A stretch of 24,735 nucleotides of DNA from JANLYQ01 sp031365725 (lineage in GTDB: Bacteria; Actinomycetota; Actinomycetes; JACCUZ01): contig JANLYQ010000032.1 in the NCBI GenBank assembly GCA_031365725.1, forward strand, positions 1 to 24,735, written 5' to 3'. Under the pieces are notes generated by a model. That model did not search any database, was not told where the DNA came from, and saw only the letters and a list, made by a program, of their open reading frames with translations. Shown here piece after piece: positions 13,319-21,305 of this stretch; the stretch's first letter is position 1; every line of letters starts with the position of its first letter. A program made the translations under genes and the position numbers.

Positions 13319-14272
13319 ATGCGGGCCGAGGAGATCGCGCAGCGATTTGCCCTCGGCGGATCGGCGCGGCTGTCAGACGGCCCCGTAGCCCGCGGCATGC
13401 AGGGCGAGGTGTGGCGCCTGGACACCAGCGACGGCCGGTGGGCGGTCAAGGTGCCGTTTCGTACGGTGACCGAAGCAGGTGTGGCCCTGGGGACGCTGCT
13501 AGCCGAGGCGGCGTACGCCCGCGGCGTGCCGACACCTCTGGTGCGCCGCACCGTGGAGGGCGACGTGCTCGCGGTGCTGGCTGGTGGTGAGCCGGACGCG
13601 ACAGTCCGCGTGCACGGCTGGGTCGACGTGCTGCCGCCAGACGACCAGCTGGATCCCGGCCTGGTCGGAGCCACGGTGGCGGCGATGCATGGCCTCGACG
13701 TCGACGTTCCCGCCGTCCTGGATGGGTGGCACCACGAGCCGGTCGGGGCCACGGGCTGGGACGAGCTGTGCGTCGCGGCACGAGCGGATGGCGCGCCGTT
13801 CGCTGGGCGGCTGGTGGCGCTGAGGGACGAACTGGTGGCGCTCGACGCCTGGGTCGAGCCGCCGGGTGAGCTGCACGGGTGTCATCGCGACCTGTGGTCG
13901 GACAACCTGCGCCCCACCGCGGGCGGGGGGATCTGCGTCCTGGACTGGGACGAGAGCGGCCCGGCGGACCGCAGCCACGAGTTGGCCTGCGTGCTGTTCG
14001 AGTTCGCCCGGCGCAACGCCGGTCGGGCCCGCGAGCTGTCAACCGCCTACCAGCAGGCCGGCGGCCCCGGGCGGGTGACCCGCCGCAGCGACTTCTCGAT
14101 GCTCATTACCGAGCTCGGTCACATCATGGAGCTGGCTGGATGGGCGTGGCTGCGACCCGACGTTCCGTGGCTCGGTCCCTCGGCGGCCGATGCCTGGATC
14201 TCCGAAGGACTGGACGACCCGCACACCCGCGCGGTGCTCGACCGGTTACTCGCCGCCTCGAGCACCACCTAA
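13319..14272 (+). CDS. Phosphotransferase of the aminoglycoside-phosphotransferase (APH) fold
   Basis: 317-residue cytosolic kinase-like protein. A-V-K-V-P-F supplies the ATP-binding Lys (K44), the catalytic loop is C-H-R-D-L-W-S-D-N (188-196; catalytic D191, metal-binding N196), and the metal-binding D-W-D-E-S lies at 209-213 (D209). Length and motif order match the APH/choline-kinase-like family (phosphotransferase enzyme family). The substrate cannot be read from sequence: relatives phosphorylate aminoglycosides, macrolides, homoserine, hydroxyurea, choline or sugars, and this one sits among housekeeping genes with no mobile element, so drug resistance should not be assumed. ATG at 13319 was chosen because the recognisable N-lobe starts there; it lacks a strong ribosome-binding site, and an in-frame TTG at 13301 is the alternative. 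The last 27 bases overlap the convergent GNAT gene. Confidence 0.85.
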   Translation: MRAEEIAQRFALGGSARLSDGPVARGMQGEVWRLDTSDGRWAVKVPFRTVTEAGVALGTLLAEAAYARGVPTPLVRRTVEGDVLAVLAGGEPDATVRVHGWVDVLPPDDQLDPGLVGATVAAMHGLDVDVPAVLDGWHHEPVGATGWDELCVAARADGAPFAGRLVALRDELVALDAWVEPPGELHGCHRDLWSDNLRPTAGGGICVLDWDESGPADRSHELACVLFEFARRNAGRARELSTAYQQAGGPGRVTRRSDFSMLITELGHIMELAGWAWLRPDVPWLGPSAADAWISEGLDDPHTRAVLDRLLAASSTT

Positions 14273-14749
14273 TGGAGGGCGCTCGAGGACGACGAAGGTG
14301 ACCGCGCCGACGACATGAGTGCCGGTCCGCCGGAAACCGAGGCGCTCGGCGACGCGCAGGCTGCGGGTGTTCCAGTCCTGCACCACGGCGCGCAGGCTGT
14401 CGGCCGCACCGGCGCGGGCCACGGCGAACTCCACCGCCGCTGCACCGAAGGTCGCCCCCAAGCCGTGCCCGACCAGGTCCGGGCGCATCCCGACGCCGAG
14501 GTCGAGCAGGTCCTGGTCCTTGACCATGCCGCGGGCGCGGGCCTCGACACCGAGGCAGAGAAATCCGATCAGCTCATCGTTGTCGGGCGGGTCGGTGCGG
14601 ACCACCGCCCAGTAGCCCACGGTCGGGTCGAGCACGCCGTCGGCGTCATAGACCGACCACGCGTCGTCGTAGGTCCAGCCGGAAATGGCGCGCAGGTCCT
14701 CGGTTGTGAGGTCGCAGACGCGGATGCTGCTCCTCTCCAGCCCGCTCAC
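14246..14749 (-). CDS. GNAT-family N-acetyltransferase
   Basis: 167 residues covering one GNAT domain. The acetyl-CoA-binding motif lies in L-G-V-G-M-R-P-D-L-V-G-H-G-L-G (about 83-97, the R/Q-x-x-G-x-G/A pyrophosphate loop), and N-T-R-S-L-R-V-A-E-R-L-G-F-R-R-T-G-T-H (about 126-144) is the characteristic C-terminal helix and strand. It would acetylate an amine using acetyl-CoA; the acceptor is unknown. The GTG at 14749 overlaps the stop of the DUF255 gene as GTGA, so it is translated as the second gene of that unit. The last 27 bases overlap the convergent phosphotransferase gene. C-terminal residues after V-V-L-E-R-P are low complexity and may be dispensable. Confidence 0.88.
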   Translation of the reverse strand: MSGLERSSIRVCDLTTEDLRAISGWTYDDAWSVYDADGVLDPTVGYWAVVRTDPPDNDELIGFLCLGVEARARGMVKDQDLLDLGVGMRPDLVGHGLGATFGAAAVEFAVARAGAADSLRAVVQDWNTRSLRVAERLGFRRTGTHVVGAVTFVVLERPPLGGARGGE

Positions 14750-16791
14750 CTGTCCGTCCGGGCGCCGAGGGACACTGCGAGCGCGGCCGGGTCCGTGACG
14801 GGCGCCTCGCAGGTGAAGTGCCGGCAGACGTACGCCGTGGGGCGCGCGTCCTGAAGCGGCCGATCAGCTAGCAGCGGCACCTGGGTCGAGCCGGGCTCCC
14901 CCACGACGACAGCCGCGCCGGGAGCGGTCGCCATCAGCGCGATCCGGTGCAGACGGGAGGTCGCCGCATCGCCGGCGGGACCGACCACGGCGACCTCGCG
15001 CGGACCGTCGGCCAATGCCTCCGCCACTGCCAACCCCCAGCCGGCGAACCGCGCGTGGGTGACGAGGCTTGAGTAGACGGAGAGCGCCGACTCGGCCGCC
15101 GTCCGATGCCGCTCCGACCCGGTGACCGCGGCGTAGGTCAGCAACGCTCCCGCTGCCGCCGACCAGCCGGACGGCGTCGCGTTGTCCGTCGGGTCCTGCG
15201 GTCGGGCCATCGCTGTGAGCACCGGGTCGTCACGGTCACCGGAGGTGTCGAAGAACCCGCCCGTAGCGGCGTCAGCGAACTGCTCGAGCACGGTGTCGAG
15301 CAACGCGCCGGCCGCCTGCAGCCAGCGAGCATCGCCGGTGACCGACAGCAGGGCGAGCAGCCCCTCGGCCACGTCGGCGTAGTCCTCGAGCACCCCGGCC
15401 GGGGCGCCGACGACGCCGTCGCGCGACACCCGCCGCAGCCGGCCGTCGACGAGGTGCAGCCCGGTCAGCAGCTCGGCGTTGCGGACGGCGGCGGTCACCA
15501 GGTCCGGCCGATCGAGCAGGGCGCCGGTCTCGGCGAGCGCCGCAATGGCCAGACCGTTCCACGCCGCGACCACCTTGTCGTCGCGACCCGGCTGGGGTCG
15601 GAGGTCACGCGCCGCCCACAGCCGACGACGTACGTCGGTCCAGCGCACTGCGTCGGATCCTTCGGGCTCACGGGGCAGCTGCAACGTCGAGGCTCCGTGC
15701 TCGAACGTGCCGCTCGGTGTCACCACCAGGAGCTGCGCGGCCCAGGTGCCGTCGTCCTCGCCCAGCACTCCCAACAGCTGCGCTCGGGTCCACGCGTAGG
15801 TCAGCCCTTCGACGCCGTCGGTGTCGGCGTCCAGCGACGACGCCAGGCCGCCCTGCTCGGTGCCGAGCTCGCGCACCATCCAGTCGCAGGTCTCCAGCGC
15901 GATCCGGCGAGCCAGTGGCGAGCCGGTCGCGCGCCACCAGTGCAGATAGACCCGGGTCAGCAGTGCGTTGTCGTACAACATCTTCTCGAAGTGCGGCACC
16001 ACCCACTCGGCGTCCACCGAGTAGCGCGCGAAGCCTCCCGCGAGCTGGTCGTAGATGCCGCCTCGGGCCATCGCCGTGCAGCTGCCGTGGACCATGCGCA
16101 GCGCGGCGGCGTCACCGGTCCGCGCGTGGTGGCGCAGCAGGTGCTCGAGAGTCATCGACGGCGGGAACTTGGGGGCCGTGCCGAACCCGCCCCACTGGTC
16201 GTCGTACGACGACAGCAGGGACGCGAGAGCGTCGGCGAGCTGCTGCGGGGTCGGCGGCCGGTCTCCTCCCGCCGCTACCGCACCGGCCGCGCCCTGGTCG
16301 GCCAACGCCGACACGATGTGCTGGCCCGCCGCCACCACCTCGTCGCGTCGGTCGGCCCACGCCGTCGCCACCGCGCCGAGCAGCTGCCGGAAACCCGGCA
16401 GTCCGTGCCGCGGCTGCGGCGGGTAGTAGGTGCCGCAGGAGAACGGCTGCCCGGCCGGGGTGGTGAAGACCGTCATCGGCCAGCCCGCGTGGCCGGTCAG
16501 CGCCGTCGTCGCGGCGAGGTAGGCCGCGTCGACGTCGGGCCGCTCCTCGCGGTCGACCTTCACCGCGACGAAATGCTCGTTGAGGAACGCCGCCGCGTCC
16601 GCGTCCTCGAACGACTCGTGGGCCATCACGTGGCACCAGTGACACGCGGCGTAACCCACCGAGACGAGGACCGGCACGTCACGATCGCGTGCCTCGGCGA
16701 ACGCCTCCTCCCCCCATTCCTGCCAGTCGACCGGGTTGTCCTTGTGCTGAAGCAGATAGGGGCTCGTTGCCGAGGCCAGGCGATTGGCCAT
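14746..16791 (-). CDS. Thioredoxin-domain protein of the DUF255/YyaL family
   Basis: 681 residues, the usual length of this family. The N-terminal thioredoxin-like DUF255 domain (about 1-165) starts with the hallmark A-N-R-L-A-S-A-T-S-P-Y-L-L-Q-H and N-P-V-D-W, and has C-H-W-C at 50-53 in place of C-x-x-C, then H-E-S-F-E-D and V-D-R-E-E-R-P-D-V-D. The remainder is an alpha/alpha-toroid (six-hairpin-glycosidase-like) region with G-G-F-G-T-A-P-K-F-P, G-G-I-Y-D-Q-L-A-G-G-F-A-R-Y-S-V-D, W-V-V-P-H-F-E-K-M-L-Y-D-N-A and S-L-D-A-D-T-D-G. The relative in M. tuberculosis is Rv1084 as I recall; the biochemical role is not established. Of two nearby ATGs, 16791 has GGGAG at 8 bases while 16797 has it only 2 bases away, so 16791 is preferred. 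It is GTGA-coupled to the GNAT gene. Confidence 0.93.
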   Translation of the reverse strand: MANRLASATSPYLLQHKDNPVDWQEWGEEAFAEARDRDVPVLVSVGYAACHWCHVMAHESFEDADAAAFLNEHFVAVKVDREERPDVDAAYLAATTALTGHAGWPMTVFTTPAGQPFSCGTYYPPQPRHGLPGFRQLLGAVATAWADRRDEVVAAGQHIVSALADQGAAGAVAAGGDRPPTPQQLADALASLLSSYDDQWGGFGTAPKFPPSMTLEHLLRHHARTGDAAALRMVHGSCTAMARGGIYDQLAGGFARYSVDAEWVVPHFEKMLYDNALLTRVYLHWWRATGSPLARRIALETCDWMVRELGTEQGGLASSLDADTDGVEGLTYAWTRAQLLGVLGEDDGTWAAQLLVVTPSGTFEHGASTLQLPREPEGSDAVRWTDVRRRLWAARDLRPQPGRDDKVVAAWNGLAIAALAETGALLDRPDLVTAAVRNAELLTGLHLVDGRLRRVSRDGVVGAPAGVLEDYADVAEGLLALLSVTGDARWLQAAGALLDTVLEQFADAATGGFFDTSGDRDDPVLTAMARPQDPTDNATPSGWSAAAGALLTYAAVTGSERHRTAAESALSVYSSLVTHARFAGWGLAVAEALADGPREVAVVGPAGDAATSRLHRIALMATAPGAAVVVGEPGSTQVPLLADRPLQDARPTAYVCRHFTCEAPVTDPAALAVSLGARTDR

Positions 16792-16883
16792 TCCCATGAC
16801 TCCCGATGAGTGGCACGTGTATCCAGGTGCCTCCAGTGATACACGAGAGTGCTTTACCGCGAACGATCTGCTCCACACGTGGC

Positions 16884-17966
16884 TCACTCAGGGCGAGTCA
16901 ACACGTCCAAGAGCTCGTGGTTGACGAAGAGAACCTCTCTGCCGACCCTGACGTCGCTGAGAAGCCCCGCCGCAACCAGAGCGTGCAGCCAGGACGACGC
17001 TGTCTGACGCGAGACGTCACATCGCCCGGAGACTGTGCCGATGCGGCAGTACGGCTGCTCGAAGAGAACCGACAGGAACTGGGCGTCTCGCCCTCCTGGC
17101 GTGGCGGCGCGAGCTCGCTCAGCGATGTCTTCCTGACAGGTGCGAATGGCTCCGATCTTCCGCGTTGTCGACGATGCCGACTCGCGGACGACGTCGAGCA
17201 TGAAGAGGATCCATTCGATCCAAGCGCCATCGGCCGTCACAGCCCGAAGGAGTGTGTAGTAGTCATTCTTGCGGGCGATGATTGCGCGTGACAGATAGAG
17301 GATCGGGTCGCGCAGCAGACCAGCCTCGATGAGCATCAGGATGTTGACGACGCGGCCGGTGCGGCCGTTTCCATCGTCGAAAGGGTGGATCGCCTCGAAC
17401 TGGTAGTGGGCGACCGCCATGCGCACCAGCGGATCAAGATCGTCCTCGGCGTGCAGGAAGAGCTCCCAAGCCGAGAGCTTCTCGCGGATGAGACTGTCCC
17501 CCTCGGGTGGCGCGTACACGATCTTTCGCGTGGCGGGGTTGGCGATCCGGGTGCCAGGGATCGCGCGAACAGCCATGTCCCGGCCCTGGATCTCGGAGCA
17601 GATCCGAGCAGCGGTCGCCGCAGTGAGCGGCCGGCTCTTGATCGATTCGACGCCGGCGAACAACGCGCTCCTGTAGCGCAGGGCCTCCCTGGTGGCCGGG
17701 CTTCCTCCCCCTGACTCGACGTACCGGAACAACTCATCGGCCGTGGTCACGATGTTCTCGATCTCTGAGCTGGCCTGGGCCTCGAGCAGCGGGACGGCAT
17801 GGATCAGGATGTTGGGGTTCGGCAGCACCTGACCGGCTTGGGCGAGTGTCGCGAGCGCGGTTCGTGCTTCGACGGTGGACTTGAGGACAGGCTTGGGCTC
17901 GAGGTCGAGGCCCGCGGGTGGCGCCGGTGGGAGGTCGTTGAAGGGGACCTCCGCGCTCCAGGACAC
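16884..17966 (-). CDS. Fic-domain protein (class II, self-inhibited AMPylator)
   Basis: 360-residue cytosolic protein. The Fic active site H-P-F-D-D-G-N-G-R-T-G-R (194-205) is intact, matching H-x-F-x-D/E-G-N-G-R-x-x-R, so nucleotidyl (usually AMP) transfer to a protein hydroxyl is expected. The inhibitory motif S-x-x-x-E-N is within the same chain before the Fic core (S66 to N71, Glu70), defining class II: the protein carries its own antitoxin helix rather than a separate partner. The N-terminal P-N-P-N-I-L-I-H region and a C-terminal winged-helix-like domain (about 295-345: C-D-V-S-R-Q-T-A-S-S-W-L-H-A-L-V-A-A-G-L-L) complete the common Fic-wHTH layout, which may allow DNA binding and autoregulation. 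The start is GTG at 17966. Codon use contains more A/T third positions than its neighbours, and the upstream DNA is AT-rich, suggesting acquisition by transfer. Confidence 0.94.
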   Translation of the reverse strand: MSWSAEVPFNDLPPAPPAGLDLEPKPVLKSTVEARTALATLAQAGQVLPNPNILIHAVPLLEAQASSEIENIVTTADELFRYVESGGGSPATREALRYRSALFAGVESIKSRPLTAATAARICSEIQGRDMAVRAIPGTRIANPATRKIVYAPPEGDSLIREKLSAWELFLHAEDDLDPLVRMAVAHYQFEAIHPFDDGNGRTGRVVNILMLIEAGLLRDPILYLSRAIIARKNDYYTLLRAVTADGAWIEWILFMLDVVRESASSTTRKIGAIRTCQEDIAERARAATPGGRDAQFLSVLFEQPYCRIGTVSGRCDVSRQTASSWLHALVAAGLLSDVRVGREVLFVNHELLDVLTRPE

Positions 17967-18104
17967 GTGTCAGCTCTTTCGACTCATTCGGGCAATATGT
18001 TAAGTATTTTCGAAAAATCTAACACGTCATCAGATAGGTCGGGGCCATCCTGCTCGTCGACGCCGGCTGACAATTGCCAACCGGGATGACCGTCGGACCA
18101 ACTG
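17967..18104. promoter_or_regulatory. AT-rich upstream region of the Fic gene with dyad symmetry
   Basis: Bases 17990-18025 are strikingly A/T-rich. TGTTA at 17998-18002 and TAACA at 18020-18024 are inverted and flank a perfect 10-base palindrome TTTTCGAAAA (18007-18016); both dyads are centred within half a base of 18011. CATATT and TACTTA on the minus strand are possible -10 elements 30-40 bases before the Fic start. A symmetric operator is plausible, perhaps bound by the Fic protein's own winged helix. Confidence 0.5.
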
Positions 18105-18869
18105 CTAACGCTCGGGGCCACCGTCTTGTGCTCCGCGGTCCTGCGACCAGCCCTGGCCGTCGGCCACCTGCAGCACCAGGACCGCGCCGAGCACCGACGC
18201 CAGCACGGTCAGCAGCAACGCAGCCACGCGCAGTCGACGACCCTGCACGACCCGGCGCACACTCACCGCTGAGGCGGCCGAGCCGCGCACCATCGACGTG
18301 AGCTGCAACGCCGGCACCAGTCGGGCGATCGCGTGCAAGCCGGTCGCGACAGCCCACGCCACAAACGACGCCTGGTGCAGCGTGAGGAGGTCGATCCGCT
18401 GGCCCAGCACCGTCAGCAGCGACGACCGACTGCTGCCCGGGCCGAGGAACACCAGCAGCACACCGGTGCCCAGAACGGCGACCGTGCCGATGATGACCAG
18501 CGGACCGAGCAGCCGCAGCAGCATCGGCGGCGGACCGGAAGCCACGTACGGCCCGGAGCGGGCGTAGTAGCGCAGGATGCGCCACCCGGTGGTCGCGATC
18601 TTCAGGGCAGCCGGCGGCACGAGCAGCGCACCGATCGCCAGGTGCCAGCTCACGAGCCCGCGCACGTCGAGCAACGTCACCAGCTCGGCGAGGAACACGA
18701 CCAGCAGCACGAGACCAGTCCACGCCGTCAGTCGCGCGTTGCCAGCCGGGCCACCGGTGACCGGCGCGCCGGCGTCGTGCCTGTGCTCTCGACCCAGAGC
18801 CGTCGACATCGTCTCGCGAGCCATCGCCTCCAGAGCGAGTGGGAGTCGCGCTGGTTCGGTCTGCGTCAC
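18105..18869 (-). CDS. Five-span membrane protein, possible haem binder
   Basis: 254 residues. A cytosolic N-terminal segment of about 45 residues is followed by predicted spans at about 48-68, 72-94, 117-143, 164-187 and 212-236, then a short polar tail. Histidines lie in or at the ends of spans: H76 in V-S-W-H-L-A-I-G, H165 in L-T-L-H-Q-A-S-F and H179 in T-G-L-H-A-I-A-R. H165 and H179 are 14 apart, a spacing seen for b-haem ligands, and the arrangement recalls DUF4405/cytochrome b561-like proteins. With only three such His, two haems are not assured. GTG at 18869 overlaps the histidine kinase stop as GTGA, so the two are made together; this suggests a redox or membrane sensing partnership, which is inference. 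The precise family is not recognised. Confidence 0.75.
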   Translation of the reverse strand: MTQTEPARLPLALEAMARETMSTALGREHRHDAGAPVTGGPAGNARLTAWTGLVLLVVFLAELVTLLDVRGLVSWHLAIGALLVPPAALKIATTGWRILRYYARSGPYVASGPPPMLLRLLGPLVIIGTVAVLGTGVLLVFLGPGSSRSSLLTVLGQRIDLLTLHQASFVAWAVATGLHAIARLVPALQLTSMVRGSAASAVSVRRVVQGRRLRVAALLLTVLASVLGAVLVLQVADGQGWSQDRGAQDGGPER

Positions 18870-21151
18870 CTGGCACTGCTCGCATCAAGGACCCGGCGTA
18901 TGGCATGAAGGATGTCGTCGGCCGTGAAGGGCTTCTCCAACAAGAGATCTGCCGCGTGCTCGGCGTCGTGCAGCGGGTGGTCACCGCTGTAGCCCGACAT
19001 CAGCAGCACCGGCAGCTGCGGAGTCTCGGCGCGCAGCCGCGCGGCGAGCTGCGGCCCGGTCAAGCCGGGCATCACGACGTCGGTCAGCAGCATGGCGGGC
19101 GACACCGACCCGGCCACGTCGATCGCCTCCTCCGCACTCGCACACGCCAGCACCCGGTAGCCGGAGTCGACGAGCAGCTCCTGCAGCAGCACCCGGAGAT
19201 CCGTTGAGTCCTCGACGAGCAGCACCAGCTCGCCGGCCCCGACCGCGGGGGCGGGGCGTCGGGTGTCTGCGACCGGCGGCTCCGCGCTCGACACAGGCAG
19301 ATAGACCCGCACCGTCGTCCCGGCGCCCGGCTCGGAATAGATCACGACGCCGCCACCGACCTGGCTGGCCACGCCGTAGACCAGCGACAGCCCCAGACCG
19401 GTGCCTTGCCCGGGCGGCTTGGTGGTGAAGAACGGCTCCATCGCGCGCGCCAACATGTCCGCGTCCATACCGGGACCGTCGTCGGACACGGCGAGGACGG
19501 CGAACTCCCCGGGAGCGGTCACCCCACCGAAGCGCTGGAGGTCACCTACAGCCAGCGTCACCCGTCCCGTGCTGATCGCGAGCGACCCGCCGGTCGGCAT
19601 GGCGTCGCGTGCGTTGAGCGCGAGGTTGATGACCACCTGCTCGAGCTGGGCCGGGTCCGCCTCGACCGGCTGGGTGCCCGCCGAGAGCGTCAGGCCGCGA
19701 CTCACCTGTGCGCCCAAGGTGCGTTCCAGCAGCAAGTCAGCCCGACGAACCACGTCGTTGAGGTCGACAACCGAGTAGGACCGGGGCTCCCGCCGGGCAA
19801 ACACCAGCATCTGCCGGGTCAGCGCGACACCGCGCGACGTGATGGCCAGGATCTGGTCGGCGTAGCGGCGCTCCTGACCGTCGGGAGGCAACAAGCGGGC
19901 GAGCATCTCGGCAGTCAGGTTGATCGCGGCGAGCAGGTTGTTGAAGTCGTGCGCCACCCCGCCGGCCAGCTGGCCGAGACTCTCCAGGCGCTGCAGGTGG
20001 TCGACCTGGCGCTGGAGGTCGCGCTCGCGCTCGGCGGCCGCCCGCGACGCACTCACGTCACGCGCCATCACCGCGCCACCGATCACCTGGCCCTCGTCGG
20101 ACCTGATGGGGAAGGCGCGCACCGACACCGTGCGGCCGTCGAGCACGCCGCGGGCGTAGGTCACCTCCCACTCGATGTAGCTGCCGCCGATTACCAGGTC
20201 CAGCCGCGCCTGGAGATCAACGAGATCGGGGTACGACGGCAGACCGTCGAGCAGCTTGCGCCCCACGGCGCCGACCGACCCGACCGGCTCGGCAGCCGAT
20301 GCAGCCGAGTTCATCCCCGTCACGACCAGCGACTTGTCGAAGGTCACGATCGCATCGGTCGTCGACTCGACGACTGCGGCTGCCACCGCCTGGGTCTCGG
20401 CCGACCGCACCTGCGCCGTGATGTCGGTAGAGACGCCCGCGAGTGCATAGGCCTCGCCCTCATGGGTGCGCAGCGGGACCTTGGTGGTGAGGTAGACGCG
20501 GTCGCCGTTCCGCAGAACGTCCGACACCGTCTCGCCGGTGCGGAACAGCCGCTCGTCCTGCTCGCGGGCGCCGGCCGACACCTCGGGCGCGAGCTCGCCG
20601 GCGGTGCGGCCGAGGATCTGCTCGGCCGGCCGGCCGGCTTCGGCCTCGAAGGCCCGGTTGACGAACGTGTAGCGACCGTCGGTGTCCTTGACGAAGACCG
20701 ACGCCGGCACCGCGTCGAGGATCGACTGCAGGCGGCCCTCGCTGGCCCGCAGCGCATCCTCGGCCTGCTTGCGCACCGTGACGTCGGTGAACGTCGTCAC
20801 CACGGCGGCTGCGCCCTCGAACTCGGTGGGCCAGCTGCGGGCCATCAGCCACACCATGTGGCCGGGCCCGGCGTACAGCTGGACGATGCGTTGCTGCGGC
20901 TGGCCGGTGCGCAACGTGGTCGTGCTGATGAAGTCGTGCGGAGCGATCGGGTCGCCCTGCTCGTCCAGCACCCGCATCGGCGGGGAGGCCAGGTCGCCCC
21001 CGGTCATGGCCACGCCGAGCATCCGACGGGCCGCGTCGTTGGCCTGGCGCACTTGACCCTCGTGGTCGAACAGCACGATGCCCTCGTCGACCGCGCCGAC
21101 GGCCACCGACTGCCAACCGAGATCATCGGGGCCGCGATCCAGCCGCGTCAT
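18866..21151 (-). CDS. Hybrid histidine kinase: three PAS domains, kinase core, receiver
   Basis: 761-residue soluble signalling protein without membrane spans. Three PAS-like domains (about 14-130, 135-248, 255-370), each ending in the D-V/I-T or D-V-S segment typical of PAS/PAC, lead to a dimerisation/phosphoacceptor helix with G-G-V-A-H-D-F-N-N-L-L (H401). The ATPase domain has N-L-A-L-N-A-R-D-A-M (N box, 509-518), S-D-D-G-P-G-M (G1, 556-562), F-F-T-T-K (F box) and G-T-G-L-G-L-S (G2, 583-589). The C-terminal receiver (641-761) has E647/D648, phosphoacceptor D691 in L-L-T-D-V-V-M-P-G and K740. The H-D-F-N-N kinase type often works as a hybrid sensor. ATG at 21151 has GGTGG 7 bases upstream. 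It is coupled by GTGA to the membrane protein downstream and divergent from the GGDEF-EAL gene. The signal is unknown; PAS ligands may be flavin, haem or small molecules. Confidence 0.94.
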   Translation of the reverse strand: MTRLDRGPDDLGWQSVAVGAVDEGIVLFDHEGQVRQANDAARRMLGVAMTGGDLASPPMRVLDEQGDPIAPHDFISTTTLRTGQPQQRIVQLYAGPGHMVWLMARSWPTEFEGAAAVVTTFTDVTVRKQAEDALRASEGRLQSILDAVPASVFVKDTDGRYTFVNRAFEAEAGRPAEQILGRTAGELAPEVSAGAREQDERLFRTGETVSDVLRNGDRVYLTTKVPLRTHEGEAYALAGVSTDITAQVRSAETQAVAAAVVESTTDAIVTFDKSLVVTGMNSAASAAEPVGSVGAVGRKLLDGLPSYPDLVDLQARLDLVIGGSYIEWEVTYARGVLDGRTVSVRAFPIRSDEGQVIGGAVMARDVSASRAAAERERDLQRQVDHLQRLESLGQLAGGVAHDFNNLLAAINLTAEMLARLLPPDGQERRYADQILAITSRGVALTRQMLVFARREPRSYSVVDLNDVVRRADLLLERTLGAQVSRGLTLSAGTQPVEADPAQLEQVVINLALNARDAMPTGGSLAISTGRVTLAVGDLQRFGGVTAPGEFAVLAVSDDGPGMDADMLARAMEPFFTTKPPGQGTGLGLSLVYGVASQVGGGVVIYSEPGAGTTVRVYLPVSSAEPPVADTRRPAPAVGAGELVLLVEDSTDLRVLLQELLVDSGYRVLACASAEEAIDVAGSVSPAMLLTDVVMPGLTGPQLAARLRAETPQLPVLLMSGYSGDHPLHDAEHAADLLLEKPFTADDILHAIRRVLDASSAR

Positions 21152-21305
21152 GCGTCGTCCACCCGACCATCCTGTCGTCTAGGACGCGTCATGTGCAGGT
21201 CAAGGGATCGGCAGAGGCGTCAAGTCACGCTCTCGGCCGCCGATGACCGAGGGACACGAACCCTGCGGACGGACCGTGGGAGCACTCGACACGAGGGGGT
21301 GGCGC
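21152..21305. promoter_or_regulatory. Divergent promoter region, hybrid kinase/GGDEF-EAL
   Basis: Gap between the two signalling genes (21152-21242 if the upstream start of the right-hand gene is used). It contains two similar elements, aggtcaaggg (21197-21206) and ggcgtcaagtc (21216-21226). No confident -10 was identified. The strong GAGGGGG at 21294-21299 is the ribosome-binding site that decides the downstream start. Confidence 0.4.

Noticed and set aside
13319..14272. Aminoglycoside resistance gene
   Set aside because: The fold is APH-like, but the family is broad, the context is chromosomal housekeeping, and no mobile element or resistance partner is present.
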